From positions 1-53,607 of the forward strand of contig DEPS01000175.1 in assembly GCA_002358875.1 (NCBI GenBank): a stretch of DNA of 53,607 nucleotides. The letters are read 5' to 3'. A model generated the notes under the pieces. The model had not been told where the DNA came from. It searched no databases and was given only the letters and a program-made list of their open reading frames with translations. Shown piece by piece: positions 32,161 to 39,687 of the stretch (position 1 is its first letter; each line of letters begins with the position of its first letter). This DNA is from Lachnospiraceae bacterium UBA3386 (GTDB taxonomy: Bacteria > Bacillota > Clostridia > Lachnospirales > Lachnospiraceae). Both the position numbers and the translations under genes were made by a program.

Positions 32161-34560
32161 TTACCATTTCAGAAAATGTTTTGTGCGCTCCTTCTGGGGA
32201 TGATCAAAAATCATTTCCGGACTGCCGTCATCGCAGATGATCCCTTCGTCAAGAAATAACACCCGGTTCGAAATGGATCTGGCGAAATTCATTTCATGGG
32301 TAACAACAACCATTGTTTTGCCACTTTCTGACAGACTTCTGATAACCTCCTGGACTTCAGAGACCATAGACGGGTCAAGCGCGCTGGTCGGTTCGTCCAT
32401 AAGGATCAGATCCGGATCCATGCATAATGCACGGGCAATTGCCGCCCTCTGCTGTTCCCCGCCGGAAAGCTCCTCCGGATAAGAGAACGCCTTGTCCTTA
32501 AGGCCAACTCTGCGAAGATAGCTCATTCCTGTCTGATAGGCCTCCTGCCTGCTCTTTTTCAGTAAATCCACGGGTGCAAGCATCAGATTTTCAATGACTG
32601 TAAGATGATCAAACAAATTAAAAGACTGAAACACCATGCCTATTCTTTCCCTGGCTTTCAGGATATCGTATCCCGGCGCTGTCATGGTAACGCCGTCCCA
32701 GATGATCTCCCCGCTGTCAGGCTTCTCCAACAGATCTAAACAGCGCATCAGTGTAGATTTCCCTGCGCCGGAAGGACCGATGATACAGATGACGTCTCCT
32801 CTTTTTATATTAAATGAAATGTCTTTCAGCGGCACCGCACGGCCATAGGCCTTCTTATAGGTCTTCTTCAGATTTTTTACTTCAATCGTTTCCCAATGAT
32901 CTACGTGTCCGTCCGTTGTCTCCCCGGAATACGATACCGAATCATAGTCCATATCCTTCAGAAGCGCATGCTTTTTTCTCAGTTTCGGATTTAAGGCCGG
33001 CTCTGCTTTACTCACAAGCAGGACAAGAAAATCCCCAAGGAAAAAGTAAATCACGGTCACTGCAAGCAAGGGGAAAAAAGCCTCGTAGGTACGTCCCCTC
33101 ACGATATCACCCATTTTGGTGAGATCCTGAACTGCGATATATCCTACAATTGCCGTTGCCTTGACCAAAGACGCGACTTCTCCTTTGTAGGAAGGCATCA
33201 TATGCGGCAGCGCCTGGGGAAGGATGACATGAAAGAAGGCCTGCAGTCTGCCGTAACCGAGAGCGTAAGCGGCATCCTTCTGCCCTCGGTGGATTGCTCC
33301 GACAGAAAACTGTAACATGCCAAAAACACTGATGCCGAAAATAAAGGAAAACGCGATAACTGCGATTGCCATCCCGCTTATATCAGTGCTGGCAAAAATG
33401 ATATAGTACAAAATCATCAGTATGATGACGGCGGGCGTTCTCTGGGAAATCCTGACAAGGAACCTTGCCAGATCATTGGCGATCCTGTTTCCACCCATAC
33501 AGGATACATAGATCAGGAAGCCCAGTATAGTTCCAGCCAGGATGGAAGACAGGGTAATTGTCAGGGTCGTGAGGATCCCTGACAAAAAGAGCCGGTACCG
33601 ATTCTCACGGATAAAGGTTTTTTCAAAGCTTTCCGCGATGGAACTCCAGAAGGAGCCCTTTTCTTCCTGCCCGCTCTCATGACCTGAAGTTTCATTACCG
33701 TCAGACAATGAAGCCGAAGCTGTATCCGGCTGGTCTTCTGCGGAGGCCGTGGAAAGCACGGCAAGCACGATGCCGCCTGAACTGACCGTGTCACAGAAGA
33801 GGACCTCCTCCTGACGTTCAGGCGTTACATTCATAGAGGTAGTGAAATCATACTTCCCGGATTGTATTCCCGGTATACGAGCTGCAAAATCAACGTCTCC
33901 CAGTTTCAGACTGTATCCCCTGTCCCTGCAGAACCGCACGACAAAATCAATATCATATCCGACATTCTTTCCGTCCTTGATGTAAGAGAAAGGCATATCC
34001 GACGTCGTTGTAATTACCCTGATCTCTCCATTCTCTCCGGTAAGAGATGTCATGTCCACAGTTTTCCGGTCTTCATCGACGCCAAACCAGATCTCATGCA
34101 GCTCCTGTATCGTTCCATCTTCCGTACTTTTCTTTATAAAAGCATTGACCTCTTCACACAGAGCCGCGCTGTGCGGATCATTCTTGCGAAATGCAAAGCT
34201 ATAATTTTGTGAAGTAATACGGTCATGGATATAGTCGATCCTGGGCTGTTCCGCATGGATGAATCTCATCTCCAGCTCGTCCGCCAGATAAGCGTCGATT
34301 TTTCCTGAAAGCAGGGCTGCGTTGCAATCCGGGTAACTGTTAAAATGAAAGTGCTCACTATCCGGGAAATAGATCTCCGCAAGCTGTTCTGTCAGCGTGC
34401 CCGTCATGACGCCAATACGCCTGCCGTTATATTGCTGCCATTTTGCATCTGCTGCACGCGAAGGTTCTGTTTCATTATTGGTCTTGGCACGCACACAAAC
34501 AGAAAAGAACAGGACAAGCAGAAACAGAATCACAACAGGCAGAACTCTCTTTTTCTTCAT
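32161..34560 (-). CDS. Amino-acid ABC transporter in one polypeptide: binding domain, permease and ATPase
   Basis: 799 residues from ATG 34560 (AAGGATG upstream); the open frame extends 25 codons into a repeat that is not coding. Order: signal peptide or anchor (VLPVVILFLLVLFFSVCVRA); binding-protein halves (about 40-290); HisM/GlnP-type permease with about five membrane segments (SGILTTLTITLSSILAG, EVASLVKATAIVGYIAVQDL, about 320-530); ATPase (about 555-799) with Walker A GPSGAGKSTL, signature LSGGEQQRAAIARAL, Walker B LILMDEPTSAL. In the binding part the sequence typical of the second lobe (RRIGVMTGTLTEQ to IQELHEIWFG) comes before that of the first lobe (MPFSYIKDGKNVGYDIDF to TPERQEEVLF), a permuted order. 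Substrate: probably polar amino acids, by family. Confidence 0.88.
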   Translation of the reverse strand: MKKKRVLPVVILFLLVLFFSVCVRAKTNNETEPSRAADAKWQQYNGRRIGVMTGTLTEQLAEIYFPDSEHFHFNSYPDCNAALLSGKIDAYLADELEMRFIHAEQPRIDYIHDRITSQNYSFAFRKNDPHSAALCEEVNAFIKKSTEDGTIQELHEIWFGVDEDRKTVDMTSLTGENGEIRVITTTSDMPFSYIKDGKNVGYDIDFVVRFCRDRGYSLKLGDVDFAARIPGIQSGKYDFTTSMNVTPERQEEVLFCDTVSSGGIVLAVLSTASAEDQPDTASASLSDGNETSGHESGQEEKGSFWSSIAESFEKTFIRENRYRLFLSGILTTLTITLSSILAGTILGFLIYVSCMGGNRIANDLARFLVRISQRTPAVIILMILYYIIFASTDISGMAIAVIAFSFIFGISVFGMLQFSVGAIHRGQKDAAYALGYGRLQAFFHVILPQALPHMMPSYKGEVASLVKATAIVGYIAVQDLTKMGDIVRGRTYEAFFPLLAVTVIYFFLGDFLVLLVSKAEPALNPKLRKKHALLKDMDYDSVSYSGETTDGHVDHWETIEVKNLKKTYKKAYGRAVPLKDISFNIKRGDVICIIGPSGAGKSTLMRCLDLLEKPDSGEIIWDGVTMTAPGYDILKARERIGMVFQSFNLFDHLTVIENLMLAPVDLLKKSRQEAYQTGMSYLRRVGLKDKAFSYPEELSGGEQQRAAIARALCMDPDLILMDEPTSALDPSMVSEVQEVIRSLSESGKTMVVVTHEMNFARSISNRVLFLDEGIICDDGSPEMIFDHPQKERTKHFLKW

Positions 34561-34594
34561 AGCGGTAACATCCTTCTTTATGTGAATCGATGGG

Positions 34595-34727
34595 GTGACC
34601 TGACCCCATGACGTTATTATTTCAGTATTAAACAATTCCGCAATGGGGTCAGGTCACAATTTTAAAAAGCTCATTTGAACATATCTTTCGGGCCTCTCCC
34701 GTATATACTGGGCAATGGGGTCACAAT
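34595..34727. repeat. Palindromic island-edge repeat, left copy
   Basis: GTGACCTGACCCCAT (34595-34609) pairs perfectly with ATGGGGTCAGGTCAC (34642-34656); the loop holds TTTCAGTATTAAACAATTCC. A partial copy GGCAATGGGGTCACAAT follows at 34711-34727. The same arrangement appears at 44430-44593, and half-sites at 38149 and 38327. No transposase gene lies inside. It resembles REP-like palindromes mobilised by Y1 transposases (inference from appearance only). Confidence 0.75.
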
Positions 34728-35449
34728 AATAGACCTTTCTGCCTCCTGTATTCATAGATCAATTTGTCGTACACCCTGTCACCGGCCACCAGTCCGCCGT
34801 TCTCAGTACCAGCCAGCTTCATCCCGGCTTTTTCAAGAACCCGCTTCGAGCCTGCGTTCTTAGCTGCGCACCAGGCGGTCACACAGGGTATTCCTTCGTT
34901 TTTTGTCAGATAGTCCAGCACTTTTATCAGCGCCTCCGTTGCAAAGCCGCGTCCATGCCAGCCTTTCACGACACTGAATCCGACCTCGATCTGGCCGTCC
35001 TTATAATCATAGGCTCCGATCGTTCCGACGATTACATCATCAATATCCATGACCCACGAATAGGCATGCTCGTATTCGTAACCGGCGATAAAATTCCTTA
35101 CCGTTTCCTGCGCCATCTCCATGGTCGCGAATGGATTCCAGCCGGAGTACTTAACCATTGCCGGATCTGTCCCAAGAAGGCGATACAGTTCATTTGCGTC
35201 CTCTGGGCGGTATCGGCGCAGGATCAGCCTCTCTGTCCATATTTCGACTGTACCGTGCACTTCGATTTCCTCTATAGAGACGATCTGAGAATTGTAAATC
35301 AGGCAGTCTTCAATAAAAATGCCGTCTTCCTCTCCACCATATTCGCACTCCAAAAAATCGTAATTTCCATATTCCGCCATGCCGGTGAAGGTTTCTCCCC
35401 ACTTGTCCCTTATACGAACATGTTTTCCGTCGTATTTTGACAGATCCAT
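34721..35449 (-). CDS. GNAT acetyltransferase with N-terminal Sm/SH3-like domain
   Basis: 242 residues from ATG 35449 (GAGGTGAAGG upstream). Residues 1 to about 65 look like a small beta-barrel (KHVRIRDKWGETFTGMAEYG, IFIEDCLIYNSQIVSIEEIE). Residues about 70-242 are a RimJ-type GNAT: TERLILRRYRPEDANELYR, SWVMDIDDVIVGTIG, acetyl-CoA loop GWHGRGFATEAL, CAAKNAGSKRVLEKAGM. Members acetylate protein N-termini, amino acids or antibiotics; the target is unknown. The stop overlaps the end of the palindromic repeat, suggesting the repeat inserted at or supplied the gene's 3' end. Confidence 0.85.
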   Translation of the reverse strand: MDLSKYDGKHVRIRDKWGETFTGMAEYGNYDFLECEYGGEEDGIFIEDCLIYNSQIVSIEEIEVHGTVEIWTERLILRRYRPEDANELYRLLGTDPAMVKYSGWNPFATMEMAQETVRNFIAGYEYEHAYSWVMDIDDVIVGTIGAYDYKDGQIEVGFSVVKGWHGRGFATEALIKVLDYLTKNEGIPCVTAWCAAKNAGSKRVLEKAGMKLAGTENGGLVAGDRVYDKLIYEYRRQKGLLL

Positions 35450-35452
35450 CAA

Positions 35453-35674
35453 TCCTTCACCTCAGACTCTTGATTTCGTGCCCGCTTATCCCATGGTTCT
35501 ACTTAAGCTAAATGATTAACTATTATATCATCCTTTGGTCGTCTTGAAAAACATGATGTTCTGTTCAAGCCGCTTTCCTGGGTACTGAACGAATCTTTCT
35601 AAGCACCCATATATTGTACGTAATCGTATAATTTGATATTTCGATATTTCGTACTTGAAAATGCCCATTATTTC
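35453..35674. other. AT-rich intergenic stretch without a recognisable gene
   Basis: Divergent region between the GNAT gene and the plus-strand Rpn gene. I see AT-rich sequence and a short direct repeat (GATATTTC twice near 35640), but no gene, RNA or convincing promoter for the GNAT gene. Confidence 0.4.
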
Positions 35675-35837
35675 TGTATAATCAGTTTATAGATGTTTGA
35701 AAGCACTAATCAATAGTAAACAATTATAAATTGCGATTACTATTGAGATGGGGAGGTACAGGGCGCAGGTATGCGTCCTGTGAATAGGAACGAATATATT
35801 CGTTTCCTATAATTGTCAGACTATTGCAGCTGTGATA
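35675..35837 (+). repeat. Shared promoter-like repeat, long copy carrying a three-hairpin insert
   Basis: Both ends match the repeat at 31342-31407, but about 99 bp (35712-35810) lie between them. The insert holds three palindromes: CAATAGTAA/TTACTATTG (35711-35719 with 35737-35745), ACAGG..CGCA with TGCG..CCTGT (near 35758-35781), and a CGAATATATTCG core near 35791. The right end contains the promoter of the following gene. Confidence 0.75.
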
Positions 35838-35841
35838 CAAT
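35813..35841 (+). promoter_or_regulatory. Sigma-A promoter of the plus-strand Rpn gene
   Basis: TTGTCA (35813-35818) and TACAAT (35836-35841) are 17 bp apart, with TG at the extended -10 position. The first base of the coding region is 22 bp downstream, giving a very short leader with AGGAAGAA as ribosome site. Confidence 0.65.
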
Positions 35842-35862
35842 AAAGACAAAAGAAAGGAAGAA

Positions 35863-36966
35863 ATGGGAGAGAAAACCACCGGTAAAAAGAAGATTTCAAT
35901 ACGGAACAGGTTCCGCAGCTTCAGGGGCTATAAGGAAAAGGTTTCCGGCACCCCCTATGATGATGCTTTCCGGACGCTGCTCGTGAAATGTCCGTCCCTC
36001 CTGATCCCAATGGTCAACGAAGCCTTCGGAACACATTATGATGGAACTGAAAAAGTCATTTTATTCCAGAACGAGCACTTTGTCCATCAAAAAGACGGCT
36101 CTCCAAGGAAGCGAATAACGGACAGCTGCTTCTCTATCAAAGCAGCTTCTCCGAATACTGCTGTCCCTCCGAATGCAGAACCCGACGGTGAAGTGCCAAA
36201 GTACATCATGGAGTGCCAGACGAACAGCGACGGATCTTTCCTGATCCGGCTCTTTGAATATGCTGTTGAAACCGGCTTGGAAAGCGGCACATTGAAAAAG
36301 GGGAAGCTCGTAGTCACGATCCCGAATCTTGCCGTCCTGCTCCTGCGGAAAACCAGCACTACGCCGGAAAGTATGGAAATTCAGATCAGGGCTTACGGAA
36401 GCGTCGGCGTTTCCATCGACATCCCGGTTTTGATGATGGCCGACTACACTCTCGATGATTTATTTGGAAAGAGGCTGTATTTTCTTCTCCCCTTTTTCCT
36501 GTTCACGAGGGAGTCCTTTCTGGATGAATGCGAAAAGGATAAAAAGAAGCTGGCCGTGCTGTTAGATGAATACAGATCTTTGATCGGAAGACTGAACAAT
36601 GCTGTTACTACGGGCAGGCTGTCCACCTACGATTTCTGTATCATCACCGACCTTTTAAAGCTCGTATCAGACAACGTCGCCAAAAAATACAAGAATGTCA
36701 GGAAAGGAGTGGAAGCCGTCATGGGAGGAAATGTTATTGAAACCCCATCTTCTATAGCTTATGATATCGCCATGAAGAAAGGCGTGAAAAAAGGCCTGAA
36801 AATAGGCGTGAAAAAAGGTGAAAGAAGGGCATATTATCAGATGGTACAGGACGGTGACATCAGCATTGCCCGTGCTGCGAAGAAGCTGGGAATGTCCGAA
36901 AAGAAAGTCAGGGACAACATGATCCTCCTGGGATTTCAGCTTCCTCCAACGCCGACGGAATTCTAA
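35863..36966 (+). CDS. Rpn/PD-(D/E)XK family protein (putative recombination-promoting nuclease)
   Basis: 367 residues. The N-terminal part (SGTPYDDAFRTLLVKCPSLL) and core (RITDSCFSI, then KYIMECQTNSDGSFLIRLFEYA) match the transposase-like PD-(D/E)XK group, with Asp in DSCF and the E-x-Q pair in ECQ as likely catalytic residues. The C-terminus has a Lys/Gly repeat (KKGVKKGLKIGVKKG) and an HTH-like end (ISIARAAKKLGMSEKKVRDN). In this family the DNA end is usually nicked to promote recombination. It has its own promoter within a dispersed repeat and faces the second Rpn-like gene. Confidence 0.78.
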   Translation: MGEKTTGKKKISIRNRFRSFRGYKEKVSGTPYDDAFRTLLVKCPSLLIPMVNEAFGTHYDGTEKVILFQNEHFVHQKDGSPRKRITDSCFSIKAASPNTAVPPNAEPDGEVPKYIMECQTNSDGSFLIRLFEYAVETGLESGTLKKGKLVVTIPNLAVLLLRKTSTTPESMEIQIRAYGSVGVSIDIPVLMMADYTLDDLFGKRLYFLLPFFLFTRESFLDECEKDKKKLAVLLDEYRSLIGRLNNAVTTGRLSTYDFCIITDLLKLVSDNVAKKYKNVRKGVEAVMGGNVIETPSSIAYDIAMKKGVKKGLKIGVKKGERRAYYQMVQDGDISIARAAKKLGMSEKKVRDNMILLGFQLPPTPTEF

Positions 36967-36967
36967 A

Positions 36968-37085
36968 ACACAAGCCATGCGGATGATCCCTTGTGGAACA
37001 GCATTTTATAGTGCCAGGTACCATAAATAGTCTCGATTTGGTTGATGACCCGTTCAGCAGTTTCTTTTGCTTGCTTCTCATCAAG
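36968..37085 (-). pseudogene. Fragment of an hsdS C-terminus
   Basis: The minus-strand translation LDEKQAKETAERVINQIETI resembles LSKERQAKEAAEQVIEQIDA near the C-terminus of the intact HsdS at 38358-39686 over about 21 residues. After that the similarity stops and the frame ends at the edge of the Rpn gene. It is a leftover of a second specificity gene, useful evidence of past recombination at this locus. Confidence 0.5.
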
Positions 37086-37086
37086 T

Positions 37087-37139
37087 AAAAACCCTCCAGG
37101 CCTCCACCCCGCCGGATCGTCGGGATGTGGACTGGAGGG
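37087..37139 (-). terminator. Intrinsic terminator of the minus-strand Rpn gene
   Basis: CCCTCCAG (37092-37099) pairs with CTGGAGGG (37132-37139), with an inner TCCAC/GTGGA stem, followed on the minus strand by five T (37091-37087). It begins 27 bp after the stop at 37167. Confidence 0.75.
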
Positions 37140-37166
37140 CTAACTTCTGATCTTTCTGGTTATTCT

Positions 37167-38036
37167 TCATAGCTTCGCAACATATTTGGGCTGCTCACTA
37201 AGCGGGATCTTCAATGCATCCATTGCCTGCTTCGCAGTGAATTTCAATGTTTCCATAAGACTTTTTATACTATCAAGACGGGTCTGATCGACTCCATCCC
37301 TTCGACCCTTTTCTTCGCCTCGTTTTTCTACTCTATCCAGTACTTCACACATATCTTTAGGTTTGCCTCCTTCCCCGTCTAATACCTCCACAAAGCGATC
37401 ATCATGAGTGATCGCAGCCATTAGCTTCAGTACCTCATCAACATGCCTGAACTTATCAGGGTCTGCCGGTCTGTAATCCGGATCTGTTCTCCTGTGGATG
37501 AAGTAATCCATCACGATCCGGAAGTCACTTCGGAAATAACTGATCGCCTCTTCGGGCAGATGTGCGATCTCAAACACGTTGATTTTATAATCGTTCACAA
37601 AAGGCCTGAACTTCTCCGGAATCCCTATTGTATCAAATAAACTACGGTTCTTTCCCCAGGACTCGTCTCCGAAGTAAAGAACTAATGTCAAAACAGCGTA
37701 TCTGTCTTCCTGTGACAGCTCCGCGCGGTAGGCCGCACCATCGTATCCGATCACCCTGAGCGGCATGTCTTTCTCATAATGCGTCTGATTTTCAAATCCC
37801 AGAAATGCAATCCGGACATTGACGCGCGGATCTGAAGAACCGTTCCAGTACTTCGCCACATCGCGCTCCTGCTCATGAACCTTCCCGTCTGCCTTGTACA
37901 TGGAGAACGGCTGCGCGTCCGTGAGGGCATTTTCCTGAATCACCTGTTCTCCCTTGAAGAGAAGACCGTTCACAATGTCTGCAAAAACATCATTGAAAGC
38001 TTCCAGCGTTTTTTCTGTTATGTCCTTCTCTGCCAA
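37167..38036 (-). CDS. Rpn family PD-(D/E)XK nuclease/putative transposase
   Basis: 289 residues from TTG 38036, chosen because GAGGAG lies eight bases upstream and the resulting AEKDITEKTLEAFNDVFADI matches the usual N-terminus; a GTG at 38060 is less likely. Core: NALTDAQPFSMYKADGK, VHEQERDVAKYW, NVRIAFLGFENQTHYEKDMP (E-x-Q), then LPEEAISYFRSDFRIVMDYF. The C-terminus is charged and helical (RVEKRGEEKGRRDG) with an AMDALKIP end. It belongs to a different subgroup from the plus-strand Rpn gene 200 bp away. Not visibly part of the restriction operon. Confidence 0.78.
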   Translation of the reverse strand: MAEKDITEKTLEAFNDVFADIVNGLLFKGEQVIQENALTDAQPFSMYKADGKVHEQERDVAKYWNGSSDPRVNVRIAFLGFENQTHYEKDMPLRVIGYDGAAYRAELSQEDRYAVLTLVLYFGDESWGKNRSLFDTIGIPEKFRPFVNDYKINVFEIAHLPEEAISYFRSDFRIVMDYFIHRRTDPDYRPADPDKFRHVDEVLKLMAAITHDDRFVEVLDGEGGKPKDMCEVLDRVEKRGEEKGRRDGVDQTRLDSIKSLMETLKFTAKQAMDALKIPLSEQPKYVAKL

Positions 38037-38148
38037 GCCTGCATCTCCTCGTTGCAACACGAAATGGAGGACCTTGTCCTCCTGTTGTTATCATACATGA
38101 ATGTGGCAGATTATTCAAGAACGTATGATGGACACTCTTGCCGATGGA

Positions 38149-38345
38149 GTGACCTGACCCCATGACGCCATACTTGCCGACCATATCAGTCCAAACTCCC
38201 GTAATAATCCCGATGGACAGTGCCATCATCGTCCGGCGTGTATCCAAGAATAGTGCATAGTCGAAAATGTCCGTTTCCATGAACTCCATCGGTATGCAGT
38301 TTTCATCCAGATCGCATCGAGAAGGTGTGACCTGACCCCATGACG
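38149..38345. repeat. Two direct copies of the island palindrome half-site around a coding remnant
   Basis: GTGACCTGACCCCATGACG occurs at 38149-38167 and again at 38327-38345, in direct orientation. Between them the minus strand reads DENCIPMEFMETDIFDYALF and LDTRRTMMA, which looks like real protein sequence, but it has no start, no ribosome site and no family I can name. The rest of 38061-38357 holds no supported gene. Confidence 0.6.
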
Positions 38346-38357
38346 TCACCACCTGTT

Positions 38358-39686
38358 CTACAGTATCCGCTTCAGCAGTTCCTCCGCACTTTCGTCGGCA
38401 GGATCGTTGGTACCCAACTCACCGCGGAAAGCGCGGGCGAGAATAGATTTCTTCATGGCATCAATCTGTTCAATGACCTGCTCAGCGGCTTCTTTTGCTT
38501 GCCGCTCTTTGCTCAACAATTGATTCAGTTCGCTTACTATTTTGTCTTGCTCTATTGCAGACGGCAGCATTATCGTTAGATTTCTCAAACCTTTTATTGG
38601 AACTGTAAGCTGTGCCGTTCCAGTTGCAATCTCTGTTGCTTTATTAAAAAACTCATGGCTCTGCAACTGATACCAAAGAAAATATGCATCAACTTTCGAC
38701 GGCTTTAATAATGCCATATGACGTTGGAAACAAAACGGTCTTGTGTCATCGACCACAACAGGGATCCCGTATGATCCAACCAAAGTGTAAAGTACATCTC
38801 CAAGTTCTGGTTTTCTCGTTTCTGTTAAAGAATCATAGTACTGCTGCGGGACAAACCTTGTATTTTCATAAGAAAGATAACCTGTGTTAACATTGGAGAT
38901 GACAAGAAAAGGAATCCCGTTTTCTGATTTTGGAGGTGGCATATGGTCACCATCATAGATGCTTTTGCATACATTATTTAACGGAGTTTCTTCCCATGTT
39001 TCTTTTGCAATGCCAGTTCTTTTTCTCCACTCCGCCGTCAACTCTCCCGTAAATGCCTTATGCAAAATCGCTGCTTTGCGATCCTCAAAGCCATCCACGA
39101 CAGCCTGTGCCTTTTCTTTGGCCTCATCCAGCTTGGCAAACAGGCTTTCTATGCGGTCGACAATGCGCTGTTGCTCAACCAGGGGTGGGATAGGAACAGG
39201 GTATTCTTTCACGTATTTCGGTTGAGCTCGCATGAGAGAACCACCAACACCTGATACATTTGAAAGCATATAATCCCTAAAATAAGGCGACCTAAAACAG
39301 TACATCAAATAGTCGGAGTTAATCAAACGGTTTCTAATGATGATCCATTCCGATGATGCTAACAGAGTGCTGTTTGTATGCTGTGACACTTTCCATACAC
39401 GGTTAATACGAGGGTTGATTTTACAAAGCAATACATCCCCTTTTTCCACCGCTTGTTTAGTAGACCCAATTTCTTTTCCAGATACGATTTCGGGATAATT
39501 GTCTGCACTGCTTGGCACGCTATAGAGTTCAAATATTGTCTCTGGCTGCTTTGCAGGGTCAATACTAACTGAGGTGTATTGATTAATGCAACCGAACGAA
39601 ACCCAGCACCAGTTATTTGGGAGGAAGAAAGGTTGTTTTTCCTGTGGGATATATGAAATTGTTTTTCCTTTCGCTGTCCGTGCCAT
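38358..39686 (-). CDS. hsdS: Type I restriction-modification specificity subunit
   Basis: 442 residues with two target-recognition domains, each followed by a helical spacer: TRD1 about 20-165 ending YPVPIPPLVEQQRIVDRIES, TRD2 about 230-385 ending TIMLPSAIEQDKIVSELNQ. The conserved AILHKAFTGELTAEWR and SILARAFRGELGTNDP mark the two repeats. HsdS binds the bipartite DNA target and holds HsdM and HsdR. The start ATG is one base after the hsdM stop, so translation is coupled. A related fragment lies at 36968-37085. Confidence 0.94.
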   Translation of the reverse strand: MARTAKGKTISYIPQEKQPFFLPNNWCWVSFGCINQYTSVSIDPAKQPETIFELYSVPSSADNYPEIVSGKEIGSTKQAVEKGDVLLCKINPRINRVWKVSQHTNSTLLASSEWIIIRNRLINSDYLMYCFRSPYFRDYMLSNVSGVGGSLMRAQPKYVKEYPVPIPPLVEQQRIVDRIESLFAKLDEAKEKAQAVVDGFEDRKAAILHKAFTGELTAEWRKRTGIAKETWEETPLNNVCKSIYDGDHMPPPKSENGIPFLVISNVNTGYLSYENTRFVPQQYYDSLTETRKPELGDVLYTLVGSYGIPVVVDDTRPFCFQRHMALLKPSKVDAYFLWYQLQSHEFFNKATEIATGTAQLTVPIKGLRNLTIMLPSAIEQDKIVSELNQLLSKERQAKEAAEQVIEQIDAMKKSILARAFRGELGTNDPADESAEELLKRIL

Positions 39687-39687
39687 C

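Noticed and set aside
34595..34727. Intact insertion sequence
   Set aside because: Only palindromic ends are present; no transposase frame lies between them or next to them.
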